From Cristatella mucedo (taxonomy: Eukaryota > Bryozoa > Phylactolaemata > Cristatellidae), in assembly GCA_009760855.2 (NCBI GenBank), contig WPIO01000073.1:1015001-1079000 (forward strand): 64,000 nucleotides of DNA, read 5' to 3'. Positions 41,940-54,385 of the stretch are shown piece after piece; position 1 is the first letter of the stretch; each line of letters opens with the position of its first letter. The position numbers were made by a program, and so were the translations under genes. The notes beneath the pieces are model-generated. The model was given only the letters and a program-made list of their open reading frames with translations. It did no database searches and was not told the DNA's origin.

Positions 41940-43393
41940 GAATAGGAACGAGCCCGGTTTCATGTTAGTGCATGTCAACAATTACCATCACAGCCAGTGG
42001 TTTTAGTGTGGAGGCTGTGACACATTGTTTCTCGCAGGCTTTGTTGCTGGCAACTGCATGCACGGCGATGAGTTGATAGTCCTACCGTTGGGACAGAAGA
42101 AGATGGTTGAAATTACTATACAGAAAAAGCGTGATAGCCTCTAGAGCAATGCTCAAGGGAATATGGGTTGGTGGCACGGTAAACACTCATCATCCAGGCC
42201 GTTCTGCCCTGCCCGGTGTGATGCTAACGACGTTCACAGTGAGCTGTACTGCAGTCACTGGCATCGTTTTGGCCACCTAGTTGTCGAAAGCATTGCTTCA
42301 ACATGTACAGGAGCCCTGCTAAGGATAGAAGATTACTCGTGAACTTGTTTCGAGACAATTCTTGCTGAGTGAACATTGAATGAGCCTAGTTTTGATGACG
42401 TCACCGCAAGGCTGCAGGCTTCAGAAATGACTTCTAGCTGGTTTGACAACCTCAGCTGAGTCCTGCCAGGTTTGCTTGCACGACATAAGGCCTCGTCGTG
42501 TCAGCTTCTTAGCTGTCCACGATGACTGGGTGCTTGAATTACATCAAGAGCCATCTATTTTACCGGTTGAGGGCTCGGAGACAAAAAGGTTGTTTGTAGT
42601 AGCACGCTCCAGGCGGAACTCTTTGGCTTCAACTAAATTGAAGATTAGCATGCCAATTTTTCACTTGCTGTAACGCTCAAATTTTTTCAGAACGCTTGTG
42701 CATTCGTGCTATTTGATTCGAGAAGCCTATTTGTCCAATAGGAGCGACCCGTGTCTTACATATGTAAGGTATGCTATTAGTGACAAAGCCGCTTAACTTG
42801 GTTATGGTAACTAGACTTACTTAATGACAGCCCAGGTAGCTATTTCGATAGTAGCATTTTACTGAAGGCTTCGTGTTCAAAGCCGTCGTGCCAAAACAAA
42901 CGTCGCATCCTCGCCAGCCGCAGGCCAGCGTAAGCAGTTGGGCGTGCGTGCACGATTCTAACGGATCGCAGTCTCCCGATTATAACGCGTTGCTCGAGCA
43001 GTCGTCGGGCACATATCGGATGTGGCCTCTAATCGCCAAGGGGTGCCGAGCGATTGCGAGCAACCGCAAGACTCATCGCGATGAGTGGCGCAATCGCTGA
43101 AATCGGCTTGAGTGGATCTTCGGCTGTCCGCGCCCGCCGCCGGGGTCGCTGCATCGGCGTGCGGACGGTCGCCAACTTTGGGAGCTCGCTGGTGTACGAT
43201 GGACGTACCAACGAGGCCAGACACCTCCGCATGCCCAGACTCGTCCAGCGGCCGCGGAGGCGAAAAAGAGCACGACCGGCGGAAGATGACCGCGGCGTGC
43301 CCGGTCGCGAACGGACGTCACGCGGCGGCTGCGCAGGGCGCTTCCGGGGGCGGTGCTCGCGGGTAGGCGTGTTGCTCTTCGCTACTACTCAGC
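41940..43393. other. unassigned segment ending in a CpG-rich promoter-like region
   Basis: No gene is recognised to about 42870. From about 42880 to 43700 the sequence is GC- and CpG-rich, as expected around the promoter and first exon of the receptor-like gene starting at 43394. No specific promoter element was identified. Confidence 0.4.
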
Positions 43394-43509
43394 ATGGCCG
43401 GCCGGACGCTGCTGTACAGTCTGCTCCTAGCGTCCGCGTGCAGCATTGGCGCTGCCCAAGAAAGCTGCGGAGATGTACTCGAAGAGTACGACACGTCTAC
43501 ACTCGCACG
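43394..43509 (+). CDS. M6P-receptor-like protein, exon 1 (signal peptide)
   Basis: First exon of a type I membrane protein related to the mannose-6-phosphate receptor family (MRH domain), which sorts glycoproteins between Golgi and endosomes. The ATG opens a signal peptide (MAGRTLLYSLLLASACSIGA), followed by a luminal Cys (ESCGDVLEEYDTSTLA). The donor proposed is ACG/GTATCG (end 43509, phase 2); an alternative GTATGC donor ending at 43524 keeps the same phase. All six exons of the gene connect in matching phases (2, 1, 1, 0, 2, 0), giving about 245 residues, compared with 277 for human M6PR. The first exon is the least certain part. Confidence 0.65.
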
Positions 43510-43959
43510 GTATCGCCGCCTGCCGTATGCGATTGGCATCCGCTGGGCCGAGTGCGGCGGCGCCGTCTCGCCGGCCGCTTGCGCCGCTAGGCGGCGGAGC
43601 GCGCTCAGATCGTGAGGCGACGGGTGCTGGCTGCTCTTCTTCCTTCGCTCCGCGATTGCTTGGGTGGCCCGAACCCGAAGCACGACGCGCCGTCGCACAA
43701 CTCGCTCGGAACGTTTGCGCTACCCGCCGGGTGCATCCCGCCCGTCCGCGTCCCGTTAGCGAGGAGTTTGTCCCTGCGTCGACGGCGGCCTACGCAACGG
43801 TGCAGCTCGGCGAGGCTTCCTGCGGAGGGGCCACATTAAAGTGTGCACAGGTTACGGCCAGTTGTTATGAAGCGAGGCGGCGGCGAACGCGAGCGTTGCC
43901 ATTTTACTCGCGACGCTGCTCCAGCGTAGATTCGCCGCGCCGCTTTGTTAAGCGATTTC

Positions 43960-45750
43960 ATTAGTTGGATAGCAGAATTCCAGTCCGCTGTTCGCTCAGT
44001 TTTCCAGCAGATAATTGAAGGATCCCGAACGTGTATGTACGAGAAAACAGCGTGGCGCCCCCAGCGACCGTGTGCCGCGGGGGGGGGGCAGTGGGTGGCG
44101 GTGCTAACTGCAGCCCGTACTCACTCGATCCTGCTCAAACTTGCGGCTACCCGAGGAGCAGGCCGTGGCCCGCCACCAGGGTACTTTCCAACGCGAACGA
44201 TGGCCGCCGAGAAGTCTGTCTGCTGCTGCTGCGAGGACCTAAGTGCGAAGGAAGAGCTCTCGCGAATCCAAAAGCTTTCGTGCCCGTCGTGCACAACTCT
44301 ATTCGTCGGGGCCCTGCGGTGCGGTGTCTCAGCTCGGCGGTTGTACCGGTGCATAGCTACAGCGTGCGGCGAACGGACTTCCTCGAGCTTGTGCGCGTTT
44401 GCTGCGAGAAGCGGACAGAGTCCCACGCATGTGCTATGCGAAAGTGTCGGCACGGGCTGTCGGCTGCACTGGCTAACTTTCCTAGTACGGCTGAACCAAG
44501 TGCAGTACCGCTGTAAACGTGCCGAAGAACGCTTCGCCGAAGTGAAGAACCCTGTACGTCAAGAGGGTCGTATGCGGTGATGCTCGAATCAGAAGATCTT
44601 ATGCAAGTTTACGGTCGGCTAGTAATGTCTGGATCAACATTACTAATAACGGACTAAGCTTTATCAGTGAACAATCAAGAAAAACCCCGGTGCTTCATTG
44701 GAGGGTGCCTGAGTGCCCGCTGTATGTAACTGGTAAGCGCGCCCTACCGACTGTAACCTTGCGGCTCTTTCTTCATGCAGAGAAATCGTTGTAGAAGAAC
44801 AAGTGAAAGGAATATTTTTAAATACGAAAGCACGATATTTCCGGGCTTCTTTGATCTCATGCTGTTTTTGAGGTTGTCGAAAATCGCGTTTCCGTTAAGT
44901 ATAGGCAGTGCGACGCGGCGTGGATTTACCTTTTGATAATTTTTCTCGTTGTTATTTACGACTCTTGTGAACAAGTAATCAAATTTTTGGCCACTTTTAT
45001 TCCGAATCATTTGCTATCATATTTTGGTGCTTTAGGACGTTTGCTAATTTCTCACTTCCGTTCTTGCGCAAATGCAAATTACCTTTCAAGTGTGAGAATA
45101 CATTATGGCGGTCACATTCATGTAAGTGTGTGTGTAGACTCTTCCAGACGGTCGCCGCTGGCTACTGAATCGGCAGTGAATTCTATTTACGGGAATTTAG
45201 GAACGATATAGGTCGATTAGTAGAAGGCAGACTGGCTTCCTTAAGCCGACGTATAAACAATTTAAAACGAAAGTGAAAGGAAAGTATCGGCAGATTCAAA
45301 ATCCTCATTTTTATAGAGCGGCGCAAGAACGTTGATGGCTATCGATTCCGCTTGCTGTGGGCAATGAAGGATTGCCTGCCGCAGGTCTGGAGCCTACGAC
45401 CTGAAGGTCGTGAAGTTCGACCGCCGTGACTCCGTGGGCCTCACGTGGACCTACCAGGCTGCAGCACTCTAAGCCCGGCGATACGCCACAAAAGGGGAAC
45501 CTAGCGCGGCTATTCTACCATTCGACCGTGGCGCTCACGAATTTAAAAAACGGAACCCATTTCTGCATAGAGATTTCATTACGCAGTTCACACCCATCAA
45601 CCTAATTTCCTTTGGCTAGACGGACGACCGTTCTCTGCTACGATTGACCATCACAGGAGAGGACAGTGTTCAGTTCCTCCTAAAAGGCTCAGACCTACCG
45701 TAAACGAAATGTTTCAGCCACGCTCGTGAATTGGTAAGTGTCTCATTTTC
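43960..45750. other. first intron of the receptor-like gene
   Basis: Part is GC-rich with long open frames at 43945-44580 that show no domain. A SINE2 copy lies at 45303-45440. Nothing else is recognised. Confidence 0.55.
45303..45440 (-). mobile_element. tRNA-derived SINE2 copy
   Basis: CCTCATTTTTATAGAGCG at the left is the SINE2 tail on the opposite strand. GCCGCAGGTCTGGAGCC and GACCTGAAGGTCGTGAAG to the right are the diverged tRNA-like head. Confidence 0.7.
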
Positions 45751-45752
45751 AG

Positions 45753-45958
45753 TGCTGCCGCTTGGTACACCAGCCACGATTGCATGGGACCCGTGGGAGA
45801 GATCGGCGGAAAGTGCGACTACTATTTCGCATTTGGTCATCCGCTGACAACCATTGATGGCTGCCAGAATGCCAGCGCCTGCGTGAAGTACGACAATACT
45901 ACAACTGTGATCATTGGTACTTACGATAAGCAAGTTGACGAGTTCTGCCTCTCTAACG
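45753..45958 (+). CDS. M6P-receptor-like protein, exon 2 (MRH domain)
   Basis: The acceptor is CTCATTTTCAG and the donor is AACG/GTAGGA. It encodes the first half of an MRH (mannose-6-phosphate receptor homology) domain: KCDYYFAFGHPL, DGCQNASACVKY and an IIGTY strand, fitting the family pattern YYxxxxxPL...GC...ACxxY. Paired cysteines are in the expected places. It starts with one base completing an Arg codon from exon 1. Confidence 0.8.
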
Positions 45959-46994
45959 GTAGGAGGCGCCGATGTCGTGCTCTCAGAGCCCTGTCGCGTG
46001 CATTTTCAATACTTTCATTTAGCACGCATTTTCAACGTTCGATATTTTTCTTTATGTCTAAAAACGGAGCGGTGCGTGCATCCGCGGCTCATCGATATCG
46101 GCATTATGATACAGTTGACAGTGAATAATAATAATACAATATAAATATAATAATAGATGCAAAAGATCGCTCCAGCTTCGGTTCGCTCGTCTCGGCCGCG
46201 ATAGAAGGTCGCGGCGTTTCTCCTTCTTTCCGTCCGTAGCTCTACCAGCTCCCGCTCACGCTTGTTGGCATCGACGCTTGTCCTCACAGCGACGGTATCG
46301 CAGCGAAGTTGTGGCCGTAGGCTTGGCTCGATCTCAAGGGCGTAGCCCAGAAACACTTCTCCCAAATCATTTGCTCAAGAGCGCTCTGTGGCTCATTCAA
46401 AAAACTTACTATTTTAGCTTCGACTGCTATTTTAACCCTTCGCTTCAGTTATTGGCTTAGCTCTTAAAAAAAGTATTGGAAACATTTGGCTGCGCGCCGA
46501 AGGTGCGTCAACCCCCCCCCCCGTCGGCAAGTGTCTGTCGACGTACTATAAGGGAAGCTCGGGCCCCTATTTGGAGAGCATGAAGCAGAGCACGCCGACG
46601 GTGCGCCGCTTCAGGAAGAGCCTCTTTGAACTCACTTAAATTTCAGAAACTTGGTAGCGTGATCCTCTTTAATCAATCATTGCCCCTCCGGAAGCAACTT
46701 CCAAAGTGAGTGTCGAAATTAGTAAAGAAGCCACTTTAACAACCATTGCATAGTCTAATCGATAATACGGAGCTTCATCTAGCGATGCCTCTTGCCTATT
46801 TCTCTACGCACGCATTCGGGTCATGTAAAAGACTTGCCTTATACATAAGAATTCTATTGACAGTAGACACTACTAAAATTCCGCTGTGTCATGCATTGGT
46901 ACAAAACCATTGGTTGCCTCGTAGGTTTATGCATAGCTTTGCTCCTAAATGTTGCATCAGAACTGCTCAATAACTTATTTTCTTATCGTTTCAG

Positions 46995-47123
46995 AGCAAG
47001 CATACAGCTTCGTCGGGATTCTTAGCGACGGAGAGGAGTTTAATACAAGCCAAGGCCTAACGAACCTCAGCATGGTGGTCAAATTCAAATGCAATCTTGT
47101 AGAATTTTGGTATCCCAGCTCGA
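46995..47123 (+). CDS. M6P-receptor-like protein, exon 3 (MRH domain)
   Basis: The acceptor is ATCGTTTCAG and the donor is GTAAGT. It encodes YSFVGILSDGEEF and LTNLSMVVKFKCN, the strand that ends in Cys-Asn like human AVVMISCN. The human pair of arginines just before that strand is replaced by Asn-Leu-Ser here, so the ligand-contacting Arg appears to be missing. NLS and NTS are possible N-glycosylation sites. Confidence 0.8.
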
Positions 47124-47792
47124 GTAAGTAGTTATTAGGAGGTGGTTGGCGCTAAGTGAAGTGTTCGCGCGATCATTTGTCTAATGGCTGCTATTACTCT
47201 TTCTTACCGTCGCCATCTAGCTATCATATAGACACCAAAGTGGCTGTGTGTACTCCCAACTGATGGCATCTGCAATACGTGCAGGCGTGCTGCCAAAGAG
47301 ACCTGTGGGAAATTTTGACTCCATTTTGTTTTCTTGCAGTCACTCTGCCATCTTTTCCGAGCACTTGACTGCATTGTCATCATGAACTAGTATAGTACAC
47401 TAGTGAGCCGACTGCTTCAATTGAATGATTAAAATATCCTCAGCTAACTACGCACCTACCTAATTAAAGACGAGCAGGTTTCGTTCGAAAGAGAACTAGT
47501 TGGCCTGACGCATTGCTTACTCCGTCCCCATTTCTTGTACTAAAATTAAGGCTAGGCAGACCTTGTAAAATCGCATATTCATATAATAAATATAATAATA
47601 AGACCATTTCGTTGGGCGTTAAGAGAATTAAATTTTTGTGCAGGCACTTTAAATATGCTAGAAAGGAAGCGTGTCAATTGGTTAGTGATTACCTGCAGAA
47701 TGTCAGCTCGCATAATCACACAAACGGCAATTCACATTTGCCGATAGAAAGACTAAAAAAAATTATGCGAGAACCTGAAATGACCCCGAGAC

Positions 47793-47940
47793 TTAACCGA
47801 GAGGTAAGGTGCACGCTCACCATGACCCAGGTCTTGGGTTCGAAGCCTGCAGTGGGCGGTTCTTTATTGCCCACTGCAAGCGGCGGCGATAGCCGTTAAG
47901 GCTCTTCTACCGCTATACAATTGAGGCAGTTGACTCAGCT
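47793..47940 (+). mobile_element. tRNA-derived SINE2 copy
   Basis: The plus-strand head is CGAGAGGTAAGGTGCACG; box B is GGGTTCGAAGCC. The body ends CTACCGCTATACAATTGAGG. It is the only SINE2 copy on + in the window. Confidence 0.8.
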
Positions 47941-47999
47941 ACTTTATTTATTTATTTTTAATTTTTAAAGGGAGTGACAGAACCTTGAATTCGATACGC

Positions 48000-48480
48000 T
48001 TCTTGATGGAGCGATGCAGGTCGGTGAGAAGTATTGTTACGGGGAAAGTGCACCGCTCACGACTGACGAACCATGATGCTGTATTTTGGATAAACTTTTA
48101 GCGTCTTATTGCATATTAGGACAACCTGCAGATATTGGATTACAGAATTAGAGATCGGATATCTTGAATGCGCGGGCCAGCTTGGCTCTAGTATCTCATC
48201 TAAGCAGGCCGAATAATTTTGAAAATGGGAATTAGGTGAATGTTGGCAGGCTGGAGAATAAAGATGCTATAGTGATCCGTTCTAGGGCCTTTTTGGAAAA
48301 GGACAAGCAAATTTAATGCATGGGCAACCATGAGATAAGCTGGACAAGCCCATTTTAATGGTTAGATTTTCCACTTTCCGAGTAACGCTTAGTTTGCTCG
48401 TGACTAGTAAAAGAAATTTGCAGCTGACGTAACGAGCCCACTCTATAGACTGCTGCATAGACTTGCCGAGGTGACTGAGT
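48000..48480 (-). mobile_element. decayed LINE family A fragment
   Basis: CACCGCTCACGACTGACGAA, CTCATCTAAGCAGGCCGAAT and a CCACTTTCCGAGTAACGC segment match the complement of the family A RT region (compare 10600-10960). No open frame remains. Confidence 0.65.
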
Positions 48481-49827
48481 GGGGCAGCACTTTCTATTCA
48501 AGTGACAATATGTCATTTTTTGCACCTGCCTGTTGAATAAGCCAGATATTGGGCTTCCATCGGAATTCCTAAAGGTGCCAGTAGATTCAGCCTGGTGAAA
48601 GGAGCCGTACCTGTCCTCACTAGGTGTGAGTCTACCTGCTATCCGTGTAAGTTCAGCGATGCACCTTCACCTATTGCCATCGCCAGACTGGTGATGCACT
48701 CTCATTCATTTACGCCTCCGATCGGTTGGAAAGGTACAATGCTACATCATCCGCTTCCCAGCAGTAATAGCCTGCCAGGTGTGGAGGCTCGGAGGTAAGC
48801 TGTCAAGGCTACGGCAGTTCCGCTCGAGCTCAACCCAGCTGGCTGCTGAGTCGCTTTCCTTAACTCAGCATGCCTTGTCGCAGCCGGTAAGGGGAAGGAA
48901 ATGAGCATCGGCCCCCCTTTGTCTGCCGAACATGCTCCGATAGCTAGCAGTGCGGTAGTAGTACTCATAGTTTGTGGTCTCCTTTTGATTGGCTACCGCT
49001 ATCGGGGTCAATATCTGTAGCTCCCTTCCGTCTGCGACGGCTTAATCCTAGTCACGTCGTCTAATAAGCTGCAATTACATACCACTGGCGAAAATGGCAC
49101 TCCTGGACGCAGACTGTTGACGATAACGATACTTTGGATGTGTACGATGTGAGTCAAGCAGCAACAAAAGAAAAAGAACGACCGGATAAAGATAGAAAAA
49201 GAGTGACGCGCAGGACGAAGAGCGAAGATCGACGAATTTAACTGTGCAGTGGTTGCTTTGACCACTCCAGTAGCTTTGCCACCAGGTCGCGCTGCTACCG
49301 TAATGCACAGCTGCATCTAAAGAGCCTCGACTGCATCGAGTGGAAGCAGCGGACGAAGGAGCGACCTTCACCTGCGGCTTCTACTCGACTACAATCCTGC
49401 CGTTTGATAAAATTAAATTGGCTGATACATTTTCCTCGAGAGGCGAACTGGGATATCGAAGACCATTGTTATGACCGAGGGTAGTTATGGCTGCAAAAGG
49501 CGAAAGTCATTATCGGCTCTTCGGTAAAAAGAACGGGACATTAAGCCTGTGCAGACCTCCCAATGTTTTTTACATATGTATATTCATCACTATTTTATCA
49601 TCACTCTCTTCCCGTCTTCATCTTTCTCCTACTTGAATTCCAGGCTTGAAACCCTTAAAACTTGTATGAATTTACAAGCAGCAAAGAGCAACCGCGCAAT
49701 CGCAACCAGGCGCATACGCGTTACGCTGCTGCTGCTGACAGATATTCTTCGTCCGGCAACTGAAAGCGTTGGCAAGCTTCACTAGTACTATATCGCATAA
49801 AGCAGAATAACTATATTTATATCGCAT

Positions 49828-49835
49828 ACTATATA

Positions 49836-49905
<70 letters not shown>
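49828..49905. repeat. (AT)n microsatellite
   Basis: Nearly pure AT dinucleotide repeat interrupted by a GTATA and an ACATA unit. Confidence 0.95.
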
Positions 49906-49909
<4 letters not shown>

Positions 49910-50225
49910 ATCGTAGAAGCAGACGTGGCAGTGAATCGCCATGCATGCTGTCTTAGCGACGTTGAGTAGGGGAGGGCAGCATTCTCACAAAAACTGTCAA
50001 AATTGATAGTCAAGTCACAATTAGAGAACAATGAACCCGTAAGCGGCTTCGTGTTTTTGTGAGCGATTTTAGGCAATTCTACAGGAAGTGAAGAAACTAT
50101 CAGGACTATTTTAAAGGAAGTAACGAAACTATCAGGGTAAATTTCCGGCGCAAGACATCAGTACACAACTACTGGATTAGCCCTGGCAAATATTCAACTG
50201 ATGATTAATAGTCTATACTGATCAT

Positions 50226-50320
50226 TGAATAATAATAATAATAATACATTTGTTTAGCGCCATCATAAAACTAAATGCCTTTCTTGGTACTTTACAGATG
50301 CTATATAGAGCGCATTACCA
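50226..50320 (-). mobile_element. LINE A-type 3' tail fragment
   Basis: (AAT)n is followed by ACATTTGTTTAGCGCCATCA and a GCCTTTCTTGGTACTTTACA segment, the complement of the shared tail. Confidence 0.65.
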
Positions 50321-50535
50321 AGTGATTCCGACAATATAGAGCAATGGTCTTAAGTGTCAGCGGTATGATATTCTACTAGTGCAGCGGTGTGCGAAGGGCA
50401 ATGCTTGATACGAGGGAAAAGTATCCTAAATATATTAGCAACTGTGTTTTTATATGTAGGCATATGTTCCTCTGTCCCGCGATTATAAGCTGAATGAAAA
50501 ACGCAAACCATTTTGTTATTTTTATCTCTTTCCAG

Positions 50536-50600
50536 GTAATGAATCACCGGTTACTGAGAAAGCGATTGAAAACTTCGAATTTAAAGATGGCACCGGCCGT
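50536..50600 (+). CDS. M6P-receptor-like protein, exon 4
   Basis: A 65-nt exon with acceptor TCTCTTTCCAG and donor GTAAGT. It encodes NESPVTEKAIENFEFKDGTG, the luminal segment between the last two MRH strands. The phase joins exon 3 (a Ser codon split AG|T) and exon 5 (phase 0). Confidence 0.75.
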
Positions 50601-51417
50601 GTAAGTATGAGCTTCTGACGTTCCTCAAAACCCATCCAATCGTGTATAAGACTTGTGGACAATTGCTAAAGATTCGTGTCAGCGTATTGCACTGTTGAAT
50701 TTTTAAATAAAGACCGACCATTCTGCTAAGTTTGTGGACACCTGTCACTTGTACAATGCACTTCTTATCATTCAAAACGAGACTACATTAATAAAAGGAA
50801 GCAATACACTATTAAAAACCCGTTGAGCCCTAGCTCCGCCTATTAATTTTAGATTTCTCAGGACGAAGAACACTAAAGGAATGATATAATGAAAATCAAA
50901 TGATTATATAAAACTCTGTGGAATCTTCAACGTTCGACTAACTTTCTACTTAAGAGCAGAAATTAATTTGTAGCTTAATTTTATTGTTTTGGTTTTCCAT
51001 TTGCCTTCACTTGCATATTCTGTACCGTCGATGCAATGCCACAATGGAGCGTGCTGTGCATTTATTGAGCCTTCGCACTGATATCCGGAGAGGTGACCTC
51101 TTCGTCATTCGAAATCAGCCAGCCTATTAGTGTATACGAGCCTCTCGCTACGACCCATTTCGCTAATGCAGAGCTGAGCGATTTATCTTCAACGAGGGCA
51201 CAATGCCAAGGACAGCTAGACGCTAGCTGCGTGCTAGCTGGGAAATTGATCTCTTCCTGTCGTGGCTATCAATGGCGGAGAAACGCGGCCTGCACTGGCA
51301 CTTGCTCCCTACTTTGCTCGCACGTCGATCGATCGCCAGTCGATCTTCAGATTCACATGCAAACTGCAACTGCTTTCGAGACCTGTTGGCTCATCGTTCG
51401 CAGACTTTCTGCTGTAG

Positions 51418-51512
51418 TATGTGGTTGAAGTGACATATTCCGGAGCCTGCATTGAAGTCTCTCCGGTCGAGCTGCCTGCCGGCATCAGTGCCGGATCCGT
51501 CCTACTGATTGT
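51418..51512 (+). CDS. M6P-receptor-like protein, exon 5 (luminal end, start of TM)
   Basis: The acceptor is CTTTCTGCTGTAG and the donor is GT/GTAAGT. It encodes YVVEVTYSGACIE and ends LPAGISAGSVLLIV, aligning with human [20 protein letters not shown] at the membrane entry. The Cys would close the last disulfide of the MRH domain. Confidence 0.85.
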
Positions 51513-52765
51513 GTAAGTGCGTGTGCGCCGATACAGCTAGGCAAAGTGCCACTCGATGCGTTCAGTTGGCGCTTTTATCAACGATGAGTGCACGACGAAA
51601 CGTAGCTGGTGAACGTGCAGTCGGGCATCTAGTTCGCGGCAGTCAGTAGCTCACGGGAGTGGCAAGCGGTAAGGATAACTCACTACAAATCCTTGAGATA
51701 TGTGAGCCTCAGCAGGCAGCAGCGTTTTGATTGGGCTGAAAGAGTGATAACTGTATAGCAACAGACCGGGATTTTCAGAAGGCATATACACAGCTGTCAG
51801 AGCCAACTCGTGTGAGCAGACTAAAGCGATACAAAATTCGACATTGTTATGAGTCTGCAGCTTATTCAGAGCAACAAAAATCATTAGTGAGTTTCGTCAA
51901 CGATCGCTGATGGTTACTAGAGTTTGACTGATAAGCACAATCCACCAGCAGAATGTGGTTTGAACTTGTTTTGAAACATGCATGCGCTCAAAGAGCGTGC
52001 ATGTGCTTACGGTTGTGTGTGTGTGCTGAAAGAGTAGCGCCAACGACAAAAAATGTTGTCGTCGCAAAGTCTTAGGTTGTTTTACTAAGGCAGTACGAGC
52101 TCGCCGGAAAGCTTGAAAGCACTGCCTGTGTACATATTTATCAACTTTTGCAGAATAATATATTTTTCGGTACAAATTTGAACAACTTGGGCTTACAGAT
52201 GTTGGATATTTTTCAAGGCAGACTATTTACCTCCGATGGCCGAGAGGGCCCTTTATTATTTTCTCACGTTCAGAGCTGAGATATTCATGAGGGTCATAAC
52301 AGAGCTTCGTACGGCTCCAAAGGTTCAAACAATTTGGATTTTGTAAAGTTGTATCGATAGTTATAACTTTGTTTGGTTCCACAACTGAGCATGACCTCTA
52401 GTACATCAATGAGACACTATAGTTTGCACTCACTTTCACCATTCCTGTTATCCCTATATCTCGAAACCCTTTTTTCAAAAGATAGCTTTTATCTATTGAG
52501 CTGCCATGCTTCCGGAAGCCCAGACGTACTATTTTGAGGCTGGAGCTCAGACAATGATATGGGAATGGGGCAGGAAGCTGACGGTTTGCAAAGGAACTAT
52601 AAAATTGATTTCGTGTGACAGTTTCTATATGCTCTTCTTCTGCGTCTTCCCGGCACGCGTGGGTAGGTCCAAGCGGTCTTCGGTTTTTTGTATACTGCTT
52701 TTCACAACGCTTACTCGTTGCGTTGCAACTAGCACTTGCAACTAGCGGCTTGTGTTTTTTTTTAG
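51513..52765. other. receptor-like gene intron 5
   Basis: No recognisable gene or repeat family inside; the short open frames show no domain. Confidence 0.6.
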
Positions 52766-52889
52766 ACTGGTGTGCATTGTCGCAGCTTACCTTATTGTGG
52801 GCTCCATCATTAATTATTCTTCTGGAAAACAGGGCGTTGAAATTTTACCCAACGCATCAATCTGGTCTCAGCTGCCCACTGACGTCAAG
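52766..52889 (+). CDS. M6P-receptor-like protein, exon 6 (TM and cytosolic tail)
   Basis: The acceptor is a T-run, GTTTTTTTTTAG, and the donor is AAG/GTAAGA. It encodes LVCIVAAYLIVGSIINY (the rest of the membrane helix) and GKQGVEILPNASIWSQLP, aligning with human VAVYVVGGFLY and GAKGMEQFPHLAFWQDLG. This cytosolic signature is what separates the call from other MRH proteins. The family continues with a DGC-type segment, not found downstream. If unspliced, the frame reads on to a stop at 52980-52982. Confidence 0.88.
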
Positions 52890-53869
52890 GTAAGACTTAT
52901 ACACCAGTTAAGTATCGTGACTGCTGCACTCGAGGCTGACCCAAAATTACAGACGGCCGCTGTGCGATCAAAACTGTCGTAGCAGCTGCGAATCAAATCG
53001 CACTCTGAAAGTAATAGTCTGCATTTTACGTTACTAAAGTACGTTTAGTCGCGTCACATTTTTCAGAGCCGTTCCATTTCTTAATGTCACTAGTGATCGC
53101 TTGGTACGCTTCTCGTCCTTATAAACGACGTCTTCCCATCTTTCATCATACGTCCCGTTTTGCCCGATTGTATTTTCATGTTCTTAAGGCAAGTGTTTGA
53201 TTAGGTTACACATAAAATTGCTGAGGGCTGCAAATGTTTGTCTCGGAGTGATAGTATTTGATGCTCACTTTTAATCAAGCCTTACAATCCTGCTATTACA
53301 TAAATTGCACTTACTTTTTCCATGAGGGATTGTTCAGTTGGTAACAGAAAGCTCGATATGTTGTCGTCTTCGATACCGCGGTGCGCTCAGCTGTTCAACA
53401 TAATTCGTTACATGACTAATAACTTTAAAAATCAAAGGAAGTCACCGAGAGACCAAATATAGCTGACGTTGCGTTATTTATCTCTCGGGGGCTAAGCAGC
53501 TAATCAAGCTTGGAGGACCAGTGCAGCCCAGCTGAAGCATACCACGTTGCTTTCCACTGAAGACTTTGCAATGTTTGCTGTTGTTCTATATATCTATAAT
53601 GTTATTCTATCATAATAATCCGTTTGTATAGAGCCCTAAGAACTACATGTAATATGATGAGAATAATTTAGATTTTCTAAAAATACGCAACAGCCGAAAA
53701 CACATGCCACACTTGGTTAACCGGATTTATAGCAACATAATGAAGTTTAATTCTGGCACGGGACCAGGGGTCGATGACCAACAAGTTATTGCGTCTTGCC
53801 GACAAGCCGATTAATATTAAAGCAACTCTAGGAATCTCCCTATTCTTATTTTAGTTATATGAATATCAA
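52890..53869. other. segment after the last recognised receptor-like exon
   Basis: No match to the expected cytosolic end of an M6P receptor was found. A tail-like TTTGTATAGAGCCCTAAG at 53620-53642 suggests a LINE or SINE scrap. Confidence 0.45.
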
Positions 53870-54385
53870 CCCTTGTTCGAACTTTCTCACCCGATTGCAC
53901 CCTTTCTACTCCTATAGCCACTCTTTTAGGCACATCTGATCATATGCGGATTTCCATTATCCCTGGAAAGTGTTTGTCTTTCGTCATTCATTCATAATTA
54001 CGCATAAGTAACAAAACCTAAAGTATTGACATTGATGATATCTGCAGCAGACTTGCATCCTCTGGCCTTCTACTTGACCATCCCACCGACTTCTCCGCCT
54101 TGATGTAAGGCGACAGCGCATCGTGAGCCAACGTCTTCGATGAATTAGAACTTCTGAAAAAGTAAGAGGCCGTAACCCACTGATGCTTTTTGTTTTACGA
54201 CTCACATGAAGAAAGCAAGGATTACTACAGCTTACGAAGGCAGCCAAAAACTCAGGAATCACTGTCCAACGGTTAGAATCTGAAGCTTATTGTAGGTCAA
54301 ATCATGCTTCCGTTATAGCATATATAAAGTGCCCTGTATGAGATCAATTCTCTGAGGGCGCTATACAAGCTTATTATTATTATTA
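53870..54385 (+). mobile_element. decayed LINE A-type fragment
   Basis: The + strand reads a diverged endonuclease end (GTSDHMRISI) and an endonuclease-RT linker (DIDDICSRLASSGLLLDHPT). It then jumps to the tail TTCTCTGAGGGCGCTATAC and (ATT)n. Confidence 0.7.

Larger units (their letters stand above)
47124..50535. other. receptor-like gene intron 3 with repeats
   Basis: Contains a LINE A-type minus-strand tail at 47575-47690, a SINE2 at 47793-47940, a minus-strand LINE A fragment at 48000-48480, an (AT)n tract at 49828-49905 and another minus-strand LINE tail at 50226-50320. The remainder shows no gene. Confidence 0.65.

Noticed and set aside
43054-43590. Arg-rich open frames near 43 kb
   Set aside because: Several frames on both strands are open together because of the CpG-rich composition; only the signal-peptide frame at 43394 connects to downstream exons.
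43945-44580. A 211-codon frame downstream of receptor-like exon 1
   Set aside because: It has no domain, lies in GC-rich DNA where stops are rare, and does not fit the exon phases of the receptor-like gene.
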